From Ruminococcus sp. (GTDB taxonomy: Bacteria > Bacillota > Clostridia > Oscillospirales > Ruminococcaceae): a stretch of 40,784 nt of DNA. The stretch's first letter is position 1. Every line of letters starts with the position of its first letter. Below the pieces are notes generated by a model. It saw only the letters and a list, made by a program, of their open reading frames with translations. It made no database searches and was not told where the DNA came from. Below, one piece after another: positions 1 through 8,076 of the stretch. Both the position numbers and the translations under genes were made by a program. The DNA is taken from contig SVNR01000026.1 in NCBI GenBank assembly GCA_015066815.1, positions 1-40,784 of the forward strand. Reading direction: 5' to 3'.

Positions 1-2
1 CA

Positions 3-317
3 TACAGCTATGGTTCTGGCACCTTGATAACCACAGGAAGACTGGAAGGTACTGATTCGGCTTTGTTTGGTGTAGCCTTTGTTTTTTCAGCTGTTGTAAT
101 ATATGACGCCATGAATGTCAGACGTGCGGCAGGTCTTCATGCAATGGAGCTGAACGCTATAAACAAATTGTTTAATTTCAGAAACATAAAACACGATACT
201 GAAGATGATGAAAAAAAACAAAAGGAACTTAACGAATTTCTCGGGCATACACCGCTGGAGGTTTTGGGCGGTGCTGTAGTCGGAACTATAGTTTCTTTGC
301 TTATTCCTATAAAATAA
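3..317 (+). CDS. Divergent PAP2 family membrane protein, C-terminal part (cut by left edge)
   Basis: The reading frame is open from base 3 to the stop at 315-317, so only the C-terminal part is present. The residues FVFSAVVIYDAMNVRRAAGL followed by an LN-containing stretch match the YuiD-type divergent PAP2 (DUF212) family, in which a YDAxxVRRAAG motif follows a membrane segment. A second hydrophobic segment, starting near LEVLGGAVVG, closes the protein. Family members are small integral membrane proteins distantly related to PAP2 phosphatases, and their substrate is not firmly known. The TTG at 24 is probably not the real start, because family-like sequence continues upstream of it. Only 16 bases separate the stop from dxs, so the two are probably co-transcribed; a polyprenyl-phosphate link is possible but unproven. 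Confidence 0.8.
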   Translation, partial: YSYGSGTLITTGRLEGTDSALFGVAFVFSAVVIYDAMNVRRAAGLHAMELNAINKLFNFRNIKHDTEDDEKKQKELNEFLGHTPLEVLGGAVVGTIVSLLIPIK

Positions 318-333
318 AGGTTGTCTGAAAAGA

Positions 334-2187
334 ATGAATGATATAAAACTAAAGGATATGAATCTTCCCGGAGATCTGAAAAATCTGACTCTTGAACAGT
401 GCAGGGATCTGTGTAAGGAAATCAGATCAATACTTATAAAAACCGTTTCTCATACGGGCGGACATCTTGCTTCGAACCTCGGAGTTGTAGAGCTTACACT
501 CGCTATTCACAGAGTATTTGATTCACCGGAAGACAAAATAGTATGGGATGTCGGACATCAGTCATACACACATAAGCTGCTTACAGGGCGTCTGGACCGG
601 TTTTCTACACTCAGACAGGAAAACGGTATTTCCGGATTTCCTAAGCCAAACGAATCCGAGCATGATTCGTTTGTAAGCGGACACAGCAGTACCTCTGTTT
701 CTGTTGCATGTGGAATAGCAGAGGCAATGAAGCTTGAAAACAAAAACAATCACGCTGTTGCGGTTATAGGTGACGGAGCCTTTACCGGAGGTCTTGCATA
801 TGAGGGTCTTAATAACGCAGGAAAAAGCCACACAAATCTTATAGTCATACTAAACCATAACGATATGTCTATATCAAGGAACGTAGGAGCTTTTGCAAAA
901 TATCTTTCAAGTATCAGAAGTAAAGAAAAATACATGAATACTAAAAACGCTGTTGATCAGGTGCTCAAAAAGACACCTGTAGTCGGAACACCTATAAGTA
1001 AGGTTCTTAGTGCTTCGAAGACAGCGATAAAGGGCGTTGTGTTAAAGGGAAACACAATGTTCGAGGATCTTGGCTTTGAATACCTTGGCCCTGTAAACGG
1101 ACACGATATCGAAGAGCTTGAAGATGTGCTTACACTTGCAAGAGCAATGCAGCGTCCGGTTTTGGTGCATGTAAACACAGTAAAGGGAAAAGGCTATTCT
1201 CCTGCAGAGAAAAATCCCGGAGAGTATCATGGCATATCAAAGTTTGATATAGCTACAGGAAACCCTGAAGTGAGCAGTTCAGACTCGTTTTCATCCGTTT
1301 TCGGAAGAGAGCTTGTTAATATCGCAAAGGAAAACGACAAAATATGTGCGATAACAGCCGCAATGAAGTACGGAACAGGTCTTCAGTTTTTTGCTGCGGC
1401 TTTTAAAGAAAGATTTTTTGATGTAGGTATAGCAGAACAGCATGCTGTTACATATTCTGCGGGTCTTGCCGCTATGGGATTTGTACCTGTGTTTGCTGTT
1501 TATTCTTCCTTTTTGCAAAGAGCATATGACCAGCTTCTTCACGATGCAGCATTGTCAGAGGGACATGTGATTATCGGTATTGACAGAGCAGGGTTTGTAG
1601 GTGAGGACGGAGAAACTCATCAGGGTGTTTTTGATGTATCTATGCTTACATCTATTCCTGATGTAACAATTTTTTCTCCTTCAGGATATGATGAACTCAG
1701 ATATGATCTCCGTGAGGCTGTTGAAAACTGCAGCGGATTAGTCTGCATAAGATATCCAAGGGGTAAAGAGCCGCGTACTGAGATAAAAAACGATTCTTTT
1801 GCAGATTATTATATGTCTTCACAGGCAAGCTCAGATATACTTCTTGTAGGATATGGACGAACCTTTGAAAACATACGAAAAGCAAGTGATATCCTGCGGA
1901 GTGAGTATGCTGTTTATTGCGATACACTGAAACTGAATAAGATATTTCCGCTTTCTGAGGAATATATAGAAACATCACTTCACTATAAAAAAATATATTT
2001 CTTTGAAGAAGGTATGAAAAACGGTGGTATAGCAGAGCATTTTATGCTGAAGCTTATTGAAAACGGCTATACCGGAAAATACAATATAAGAGCTGTAGAA
2101 GGATTTGTAAAGCAGGCATCAGTAAACAGCCAGCTGAAAAAATACGGTCTGGATACTGATTCGATAATAGAATATGTGAAAAAATAA
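334..2187 (+). CDS. dxs: 1-deoxy-D-xylulose-5-phosphate synthase
   Basis: This enzyme condenses pyruvate and glyceraldehyde 3-phosphate to DXP, the first step of the MEP isoprenoid pathway and a source for thiamine and pyridoxal; it is cytosolic and TPP-dependent. At 617 residues it has the usual family length. The TPP/Mg site GDGAFTGG lies at residues 146-153, followed by an N-D-M-S-I-S stretch. The transketolase-type pyrimidine domain carries DVGIAEQHAVT around residues 365-380, and the C-terminal domain has YPRGKEPR. The ATG at 334 has only a weak AAAGG about 13 bases upstream. An in-frame ATG at 358 sits too close to its AAAGGA to be better. It heads the conserved clostridial run dxs-tlyA-nadK-argR-recN. 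Confidence 0.97.
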   Translation: MNDIKLKDMNLPGDLKNLTLEQCRDLCKEIRSILIKTVSHTGGHLASNLGVVELTLAIHRVFDSPEDKIVWDVGHQSYTHKLLTGRLDRFSTLRQENGISGFPKPNESEHDSFVSGHSSTSVSVACGIAEAMKLENKNNHAVAVIGDGAFTGGLAYEGLNNAGKSHTNLIVILNHNDMSISRNVGAFAKYLSSIRSKEKYMNTKNAVDQVLKKTPVVGTPISKVLSASKTAIKGVVLKGNTMFEDLGFEYLGPVNGHDIEELEDVLTLARAMQRPVLVHVNTVKGKGYSPAEKNPGEYHGISKFDIATGNPEVSSSDSFSSVFGRELVNIAKENDKICAITAAMKYGTGLQFFAAAFKERFFDVGIAEQHAVTYSAGLAAMGFVPVFAVYSSFLQRAYDQLLHDAALSEGHVIIGIDRAGFVGEDGETHQGVFDVSMLTSIPDVTIFSPSGYDELRYDLREAVENCSGLVCIRYPRGKEPRTEIKNDSFADYYMSSQASSDILLVGYGRTFENIRKASDILRSEYAVYCDTLKLNKIFPLSEEYIETSLHYKKIYFFEEGMKNGGIAEHFMLKLIENGYTGKYNIRAVEGFVKQASVNSQLKKYGLDTDSIIEYVKK

Positions 2188-2205
2188 ATTGCCGGGAGAT
2201 ATATA

Positions 2206-3003
2206 ATGGCAGAAAACAGACTTGACCTTGAATTGTTTGAAAGAAAAATGTGCAAAAGCCGTGAGCGTGCCAAACAGCTTATAAAAAGCGGAAAGGTTAG
2301 CGTAGATGGCAAGGTATGTCTCAAACCCTCGGCTGCAGTTTCAGATTCTTCTCTTATCAGGATAGACGGAGATATTCACTGCTTTGTAGGAAGAGGCGGT
2401 TTGAAACTGAAAAAGGCTGTAGAGTTTTTTGATATTTCTCTATGTGATGCTGTATGTCTTGATATAGGTGCTTCTACGGGCGGATTTACTGATTGTATGC
2501 TTCAGAATGGTGCAGCCATGGTTTATGCTCTTGATGTCGGACATAGTCAGCTGGATCAGACATTACTTGATGATCCTCGTGTTGTGAATATGGAAAAGAC
2601 GAACATACGAGAATCTGTGCCGGATGATTTTGACAGAACGATAGATTTTATAGCAACAGATGTGTCTTTTATTTCACTAAAGCTTGTATTGCCGAAGATA
2701 AAAGAGCTTCTTTCTGAGGAGGGAAGTGCGGTCGTTTTGATCAAGCCTCAGTTTGAAGCCGGAAAAACAAACCTTTCCAAAAACGGTATTGTAAAGAATC
2801 CACGTGTACACAGGCAAATACTTGAGGATATGATCGTTTTTGCCGGAGATACGGGATTTGAAGTATCCGGACTGTGTGTTTCTCCGATAAAGGGAGGAAG
2901 CGGAAATGCAGAGTATCTTATGTATCTTAAAAGCAGTCCCGGCAGTTTTTGTGTGAATTACAATATAGATGAAATAGTCAATGAAGCGTTGAGGAATGAT
3001 TAA
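2206..3003 (+). CDS. tlyA: TlyA family rRNA 2'-O-methyltransferase (S4 plus FtsJ domains)
   Basis: This is a 265-residue S-adenosylmethionine-dependent methyltransferase of the TlyA/YqxC family. Characterised members 2'-O-methylate cytidines in 16S and 23S rRNA, and some have been called hemolysins. Residues 1-60 form an S4 RNA-binding domain, with RERAKQLIKSGKVSVDGK. The Rossmann domain follows, with LDIGASTGGFTDC near residues 84-97 as SAM motif I. Candidate catalytic tetrad residues are K in GGLKLKKA, D in ATDVSFIS and K in LIKPQFE. The ATG at 2206 has GGGAG seven bases or so upstream. It lies 18 bases after dxs and 3 bases before nadK, so it belongs to the same transcription unit. The exact rRNA target cannot be read from sequence. 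Confidence 0.92.
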   Translation: MAENRLDLELFERKMCKSRERAKQLIKSGKVSVDGKVCLKPSAAVSDSSLIRIDGDIHCFVGRGGLKLKKAVEFFDISLCDAVCLDIGASTGGFTDCMLQNGAAMVYALDVGHSQLDQTLLDDPRVVNMEKTNIRESVPDDFDRTIDFIATDVSFISLKLVLPKIKELLSEEGSAVVLIKPQFEAGKTNLSKNGIVKNPRVHRQILEDMIVFAGDTGFEVSGLCVSPIKGGSGNAEYLMYLKSSPGSFCVNYNIDEIVNEALRND

Positions 3004-3006
3004 ACG

Positions 3007-3867
3007 ATGAAAGTAGTTATTTTTCCCAATCTTAGAAAAAATGATGCATATAATTGCACACTGTCTGTATGTGAGCTGTTAAAAAAATCCAAAGCTGAGG
3101 TTTTGATGGATAACGCATATTCGGGAATTTTCGGAAGTCTTAAGGGAGTAAGATTCGGCAAGTTCTCAGAGTTTGCAAAAGAAGCAGATATAGCAATTGC
3201 AATAGGCGGAGATGGCACTATTCTCAGATGTGCAGCAGCTATGCTCGGTACCGATACTCGTCTTCTTGGAATCAACACCGGAAGACTTGGCTTTATGGCA
3301 TCAGTAGAAAAAATCGATCTCAGTGTACTGAACAAGCTTTTTACCGGTGATTATAGAGTATCAGAACGTATGATGCTTCAGGCAGAATATAAGGATCAGA
3401 AGGGTTCGTCAAAGTATCATGCCCTGAATGACATAGTTGTTTCAAGTCGTTACTCCAAAATAATAGAGTTTGATGTTTTTGTGAACGGAAATCATATAGG
3501 AAATTATCTTGCAGACGGAGCGGTTTTCAGTACTCCTACAGGATCAACTGCCTATGCTCTTTCAGCAGGTGGCCCGATTATTGAACCTGAGCTTGAGTGT
3601 ATAGAGATGAATCTTATATGTCCTCATTCTCTTTTCGTAAGACCTATGATCTATACTGCTGACAGTGTAGTTTCAATAGTACATCATTCTGATGAGGATG
3701 TAAAGGTAGGTTTTGCTGTAGACGGAAATGAGCCTTTACGGATAAGCGAGGGAAAAGAGCTTATAATAAGAAAGTCATCTCATAAAGTAAAGCTTATCGA
3801 TATGACGGGTATAACCTTTTATGATTCGCTTAACAGGAAGCTTATGAGATCACTGAAAGGAAATTAA
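3007..3867 (+). CDS. nadK: NAD kinase (ATP/polyphosphate-NAD kinase)
   Basis: NAD kinase phosphorylates NAD+ at the adenosine 2'-OH to give NADP+. The 286-residue length fits the bacterial PpnK family. Hallmarks are GGDGT at residues 67-71, the NAD-contacting ALNDIVV segment, and the glycine-rich TPTGSTAYALSAGGP loop. The C-terminal VDG segment (GFAVDGNEP) is also present. It starts three bases after the tlyA stop and ends directly against argR (TAA followed at once by ATG), which suggests translational coupling across tlyA-nadK-argR. Pairing with argR is standard in Firmicutes. Confidence 0.96.
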   Translation: MKVVIFPNLRKNDAYNCTLSVCELLKKSKAEVLMDNAYSGIFGSLKGVRFGKFSEFAKEADIAIAIGGDGTILRCAAAMLGTDTRLLGINTGRLGFMASVEKIDLSVLNKLFTGDYRVSERMMLQAEYKDQKGSSKYHALNDIVVSSRYSKIIEFDVFVNGNHIGNYLADGAVFSTPTGSTAYALSAGGPIIEPELECIEMNLICPHSLFVRPMIYTADSVVSIVHHSDEDVKVGFAVDGNEPLRISEGKELIIRKSSHKVKLIDMTGITFYDSLNRKLMRSLKGN

Positions 3868-4305
3868 ATGAAAGCCAAAAGACAACGTAAGATTCTCGAA
3901 ATAATAAACAGTCGTGCCGTCGAAACTCAGGAAGAGCTTCTTAATGCTTTATCGGAAGAGGGGTTTACGGTTGCTCAGCCTACTGTATCGAGAGATATTC
4001 AGGAATTACGTCTTATAAAGGCCTCTGTTTCTGAAGGTAAATATAAGTATGTTCAGTCAGGAAATGATGAAGCACGTTTTTCCAATCTTCTGTTACAAAC
4101 CATAATAAGCGTTGATTATGCAATAAATATGGTTGTGGTAAAATGTCATACCGGTATGGCACAGGCAGCATGTGCTATGATAGACTCAATGGATTATCCG
4201 CAGATACTTGGTACTATTGCAGGTGATGATACGATATTTATTCTTCTGAAAAACGAAGAAAATGCAAGAAAGCTCATGCTTTCAATAAAAAAACTTATAG
4301 TATAG
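3868..4305 (+). CDS. argR: Arginine repressor ArgR/AhrC
   Basis: This is an arginine-sensing hexameric transcription factor that represses biosynthetic genes and can activate arginine catabolism. The 145-residue protein has a winged helix-turn-helix at residues 1-70, with TVAQPTVSRDIQELRLIKA as the recognition helix region. The C-terminal oligomerisation and arginine-binding domain carries GTIAGDDTIFIL, whose two aspartates bind arginine in this family. Its ATG abuts the nadK stop and the ribosome binding site AAAGGA lies inside the end of nadK. No arginine genes or convincing ARG boxes are present in the window, so it probably acts in trans. The 93-base gap to recN holds a degenerate hairpin described under findings. 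Confidence 0.95.
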   Translation: MKAKRQRKILEIINSRAVETQEELLNALSEEGFTVAQPTVSRDIQELRLIKASVSEGKYKYVQSGNDEARFSNLLLQTIISVDYAINMVVVKCHTGMAQAACAMIDSMDYPQILGTIAGDDTIFILLKNEENARKLMLSIKKLIV

Positions 4306-4398
4306 ATACAGTTAAAGTCATATTTTTTCTGACGTTCATTATAAACAATCATAAGCAGAACAAGTGAGAATGAGAACAACTGAAAAGGGGAAAATGAA

Positions 4399-6057
4399 AT
4401 GCTAAGAGAGTTATACATAGAAAATCTTGCAGTAATAAAAAGTGCTGTAATTCCGTTCGGAGTGGCATTTAATGCGTTTACCGGTGAAACAGGTGCCGGC
4501 AAATCGATACTGATTAATGGAATAAACGCTGTTCTTGGTCAGAGAGTAACAAAAGATATAGTAAGAAACGGCTGTGATAAAGCTGTTGTGACTGCACTTT
4601 TTACAGATCTCTCAGAAAGCGTATGTAGTAAGCTTGATGAGCTCGGAATACAGTATCAGGATGATGAGATTACCATAACGAGAGAAATAAGTGCTGACGG
4701 CGGAAGTGTGGCGAGAATAAACAACAGAACATCAACAGTGTCTGTTTTGCGCGAGCTGGGGCAGCTCCTGATAAATATTCACGGTCAGCATGATAATCAG
4801 ATACTGATGGATTCCGAAAAACATACATTGATACTTGATAACTTTGGTTCTGACAGCACATATCTTGAAGAATACCGTGCTTCCTTCAAAGAGCTTCAGC
4901 AGTGCGCAAGAAGACTGTCTGATATGAAAAAACAACAGCAGTCATTATCAGAAAAACAAGCTTATCTTCAGTCTGTAGTCGATGAGATAGAGCCTCTTGA
5001 GTTGGAGGAGGATGAAGATATACAGCTTGAAGAGGAATATCAGATGCTGAAGAACAGTACAGAAATCATAAAATCCCTTCTTTCTTCAAAAGGATATATA
5101 AGTGATGATGACTGTATTGCTGACAGTCTTAACAGTGTGGAGGGCATACTTGACGGAATATCGGATATTTATTCTCCTGTCAGACCTTTGCTTGAAAGGA
5201 TAAAATCAATAAATATAGAGCTTGTCGATATAGCCTCAGAGCTTTCTCATTGTGCGTCTTCACTTGAGATAGATGATGAAACCTTTGATGTTATTTCGGG
5301 CAGAAGAGATTCTATAAACAGTCTGAAAAGAAAATATGGCCGGAGTCTTAATGAGATAATTGATTTTTACAACAAATCTGTCAGCGAGCTGAGTCAGATA
5401 GAAAACAGCACAGATATAATAGAAGGTCTTGAGCTTCAGAAAAAAGAGCTTATAGAGGAAACGACAAGAAAAGCCAGAAAGCTTTATGAATACAGAAGCC
5501 GTGTGGCGGTTGAGTTTATTGACAGAGTAACTAAAGAGCTGAGATTTCTTGATATGCCTGATGTAATAATAGATATTCGACATGATAAAGGCAAGCTTTC
5601 AGCAAATGGCATGGATTCGATAGAGTTTCTTATATCTGCTAATAAAGGTGAATCACCAAAATCTATATCAAAAATAGCTTCAGGCGGTGAGCTTTCGAGA
5701 ATTATGCTTGCTCTGAAAACTGTAATTGCCGATAAGGATGATATACCTACACTTATTTTTGATGAAATAGATACCGGAGTAAGCGGTCGTGCTGCTCAGA
5801 AAATCGGAATAAAACTTCGGGAGATAAGCTCTTTCAGACAGATTCTCTGTGTTACACATCTTTCTCAGATTGCAGTAATGGCTGATAATCATCTACTCAT
5901 AGAAAAGAAAACCTTAGGAGAAAGTACAGAAACAAATGTAACCAAGCTTGATTTTGAAAGACGTGTTAATGAGATAGCAAGAATAATGGGTGGTGAGAAC
6001 CCAAGTGAGCTTATGCTGAAAAATGCAGAGGAGCTTCTTAAAACAAATAAACGATAA
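4399..6057 (+). CDS. recN: DNA repair protein RecN
   Basis: RecN is an SMC-like ATPase that gathers and tethers DNA ends during double-strand break repair. At 552 residues it has the normal length. The N-terminal half-head carries the Walker A GETGAGKS (about residues 29-36). A coiled coil occupies roughly residues 150-370. The C-terminal half-head has ASGGELSRIMLALK as the signature and PTLIFDEIDTGVSG as Walker B. The ATG at 4399 has AGGGG about eight bases upstream. The gene closes the dxs-to-recN cluster and ends one base before the bidirectional terminator hairpin at 6059-6090. No SOS box was recognised upstream. Confidence 0.96.
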   Translation: MLRELYIENLAVIKSAVIPFGVAFNAFTGETGAGKSILINGINAVLGQRVTKDIVRNGCDKAVVTALFTDLSESVCSKLDELGIQYQDDEITITREISADGGSVARINNRTSTVSVLRELGQLLINIHGQHDNQILMDSEKHTLILDNFGSDSTYLEEYRASFKELQQCARRLSDMKKQQQSLSEKQAYLQSVVDEIEPLELEEDEDIQLEEEYQMLKNSTEIIKSLLSSKGYISDDDCIADSLNSVEGILDGISDIYSPVRPLLERIKSINIELVDIASELSHCASSLEIDDETFDVISGRRDSINSLKRKYGRSLNEIIDFYNKSVSELSQIENSTDIIEGLELQKKELIEETTRKARKLYEYRSRVAVEFIDRVTKELRFLDMPDVIIDIRHDKGKLSANGMDSIEFLISANKGESPKSISKIASGGELSRIMLALKTVIADKDDIPTLIFDEIDTGVSGRAAQKIGIKLREISSFRQILCVTHLSQIAVMADNHLLIEKKTLGESTETNVTKLDFERRVNEIARIMGGENPSELMLKNAEELLKTNKR

Positions 6058-6092
6058 AAAAACGCATCGGCTATCAAACCGATGCGTTTTTC
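6056..6092. terminator. Bidirectional intrinsic terminator after recN
   Basis: A perfect 12-bp stem AAAACGCATCGG (6059-6070) pairs with CCGATGCGTTTT (6079-6090) across an 8-base loop. Read on the minus strand the stem runs into seven consecutive T residues. On the plus strand the run is only about five. It can therefore end recN, but it is stronger for leftward transcription, as needed by the small RNA candidate that ends here. Confidence 0.9.
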
Positions 6093-6186
6093 CTTCGCTA
6101 TTTAAACGAAGAAGAATGATGAAAAAAGAGTTTGGAGTATTAAAAATAAAAGAAAATTTTTCGCAGAATAAAATTCCTCTTTATTT
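6056..6186 (-). ncRNA. Candidate small RNA of about 130 nt, convergent with recN
   Basis: A minus-strand promoter with exact TTGACA and TATAAT boxes 17 bases apart (6193-6221) predicts a start near 6186. Transcription would meet the strong terminator at 6059-6090 after about 130 bases. The predicted RNA contains no ATG or GTG in any frame, and its only TTG lies in the terminator loop, so it is unlikely to encode a peptide. Apart from the terminator it has a small hairpin, CTTCG pairing with CGAAG (about 6093-6111). In the middle is a long pyrimidine-rich single-stranded stretch with ACTCC and CTTCTTC, the sort of sequence that could pair with Shine-Dalgarno regions. Every neighbouring gene is on the plus strand, so the promoter has no protein gene to serve. 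Function and targets are unknown; it matches no RNA family I recognise. Confidence 0.6.
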
Positions 6187-6192
6187 GTATTT

Positions 6193-6221
6193 ATTATACC
6201 ATACTAAGTAAAGATTGTCAA
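6193..6221 (-). promoter_or_regulatory. Perfect-consensus sigma-A promoter pointing left
   Basis: On the minus strand TTGACA (6216-6221) and TATAAT (6193-6198) are separated by exactly 17 bases. A TGG directly precedes the -10 box, giving an extended -10. It is the closest match to consensus seen in the window and drives only the small RNA candidate. Confidence 0.8.
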
Positions 6222-6338
6222 TAGTTTTTGTATAAAAATACTGTTTGGAATTAAAAAAATATATATCGGACGTATTTCCATTTCGCTTTTTGCCGAAAAT
6301 AATAAATATATCTATATATAATTTGTATGATGAATTGG

Positions 6339-6367
6339 TTGAATTTATTCATGTAAACTGATATAAT
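6339..6367 (+). promoter_or_regulatory. Promoter for the ABC-F ATPase gene
   Basis: TTGAAT (6339-6344) and TATAAT (6362-6367) are 17 bases apart, and TGA precedes the -10 as an extended element. Predicted transcription start is near 6374, about 70 bases before the chosen start codon. The rest of the recN to ABC-F gap (6222-6338) is very AT-rich and shows nothing I can name. Confidence 0.65.
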
Positions 6368-6445
6368 ATAAAATAGTGTTTTACTGTTTTCAGTAATTCT
6401 ATGATTTTTAAAAATACTTTTTTCAGGAGGCTGCGAACCAAGAAA

Positions 6446-8047
6446 ATGATTACAGTTTCAAACGTTAGTCTGCAGTTTGGAGGATCTACACTTTTCAAAA
6501 ATGTTGATCTTAAGTTTACAAACGGAAACTGCTACGGGATTATCGGTGCAAACGGGGCAGGAAAGTCTACTTTTTTAAGAATACTGAGCGGAGAACTTGA
6601 ACCGACAACAGGAGAAGTGTCTATCAAAAAAGATGCGCGTATGTCTGTTCTTAAACAAAATCACTTTGCATATGAAGAGTATACTGTACTTGAAACAATA
6701 ATAATGGGTAACGAAAAACTATACAGTATAATGAAAGAAAAAGACGAAATCTATGCAAAAGAAGATTTTACTGAAGAAGACGGCATCAGAGCTTCTGAGC
6801 TTGAAGCAGAGTTCGCTGAGCTCAACGGCTGGGAAGCTGAATCAGATGCTTCCAAGCTTATTCAGGGACTTGATCTTTCTGAGGATATGCTCTATATGCA
6901 GATGTCAGCGTTGACCGGTAATGAAAAGGTAAAAATTCTTCTTGCACAAGCGCTTTTTGGAAATCCGGATATAATTCTTCTCGATGAGCCTACAAACCAT
7001 CTTGATATAGATGCAATAAGATGGCTTGAAAACTTCCTTGCAGATTATTTTGGTACTGTGCTTGTCGTTTCGCATGACAGACATTTTCTTAACAACGTAT
7101 GTACGCATATAGTTGATATAGATTATACAAAGATAAAAATGTACGTCGGAAACTATGAGTTCTGGTACGAATCAAGTCAGCTTATTCAGCGAATGATGAA
7201 ACAGCAGAATAAAAAGGCAGAGGAAAAAATAAAAGAATTAAAAACCTTTATCGAAAGATTCTCTGCTAACAAGTCAAAATCAAGTCAGGCTACTTCAAGA
7301 AGAAAGCTGCTTGAAAAAATAACAGTAGAAGAAATGCCTGCATCAAGCCGAAAATACCCATATATAGGTTTTTCACCGGACAGAGAGCTTGGCAAAGAGG
7401 TACTTTCTGTTGATGATATTTCCAAAACAGTTGATGGAGAATGTCTCCTTAAAAACATAAGATTCACTGTCGGACGTGAAGATAAGATTGCGTTTATCTC
7501 AGAAAACGAAAGAGCAATAACCATGCTTTTTAAGATTCTGATGGAAGAAGAAACTCCGGATACAGGTACATTCAAGTGGGGTGTTTCAACTTCATGTTCG
7601 TATTTTCCAATGGATAACTCAAAGTATTTTGATGATTCGAAGCTTTCTATAGTTGACTGGATAAGACAATACTCCATAAATGATGAAACAGAAACCTATC
7701 TGAGAGGATTTCTTGGAAGAATGCTTTTTTCAGGCGACGATGTATACAAGCCTGTAAACGTTCTTTCGGGAGGCGAAAAGGTCAGATGTATGTTTTCGCG
7801 CATGATGCTTTTCGGCTCAAACGTTTTGGTTCTTGATCAGCCTACCAATCATCTTGATCTCGAAAGTATAACAGCAGTAAACAATGGTCTTGAGAGCTTC
7901 AAGGGTGTAGTACTTTTCACATCGCATGACCACGAAATTCTTCAGACTGTTGCAAATCGTATTATCGAAATAACTCCCGACGGACTTATTGATAGAATGG
8001 GAACTTATGAAGAATACCTTGAGTTTAAAAAAAGTAAAAAACAATAA
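6446..8047 (+). CDS. ABC-F family ATPase, YkpA/YbiT type
   Basis: This 533-residue soluble protein has two nucleotide-binding domains and no membrane segments. ABC-F proteins act on the ribosome as translation factors or antibiotic-protection factors. NBD1 has an intact Walker A GANGAGKS (residues 34-41) and an intact Walker B and catalytic Glu in LLDEPTNHLD, but its signature is LTGNE instead of LSGGE. An interdomain linker with RFSANKSKSSQATSR follows. NBD2 has an intact LSGGEK signature but a degenerate Walker A (SENERAIT, from residue 352) and Gln465 where the catalytic Glu should be. Start: an ATG at 6401 has no ribosome binding site, whereas the ATG at 6446 matches the family N-terminus and lies 15 bases after AGGAGG (6425-6430), a rather long spacing. 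It resembles housekeeping YkpA/YbiT more than known resistance ABC-Fs. Confidence 0.92.
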   Translation: MITVSNVSLQFGGSTLFKNVDLKFTNGNCYGIIGANGAGKSTFLRILSGELEPTTGEVSIKKDARMSVLKQNHFAYEEYTVLETIIMGNEKLYSIMKEKDEIYAKEDFTEEDGIRASELEAEFAELNGWEAESDASKLIQGLDLSEDMLYMQMSALTGNEKVKILLAQALFGNPDIILLDEPTNHLDIDAIRWLENFLADYFGTVLVVSHDRHFLNNVCTHIVDIDYTKIKMYVGNYEFWYESSQLIQRMMKQQNKKAEEKIKELKTFIERFSANKSKSSQATSRRKLLEKITVEEMPASSRKYPYIGFSPDRELGKEVLSVDDISKTVDGECLLKNIRFTVGREDKIAFISENERAITMLFKILMEEETPDTGTFKWGVSTSCSYFPMDNSKYFDDSKLSIVDWIRQYSINDETETYLRGFLGRMLFSGDDVYKPVNVLSGGEKVRCMFSRMMLFGSNVLVLDQPTNHLDLESITAVNNGLESFKGVVLFTSHDHEILQTVANRIIEITPDGLIDRMGTYEEYLEFKKSKKQ

Positions 8048-8076
8048 ATAAAATATAAAAACATGAGGTAATAAAA

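Noticed and set aside
4306-4398. ARG boxes for autoregulation in the gap after argR
   Set aside because: No pair of sites close to the TGAATAATTATTCA-type consensus was found.
6023-6211. A 62-codon plus-strand frame spanning the end of recN and the gap after it
   Set aside because: It begins inside recN, crosses a terminator hairpin, and encodes low-complexity sequence; the terminator and leftward promoter explain this region better.
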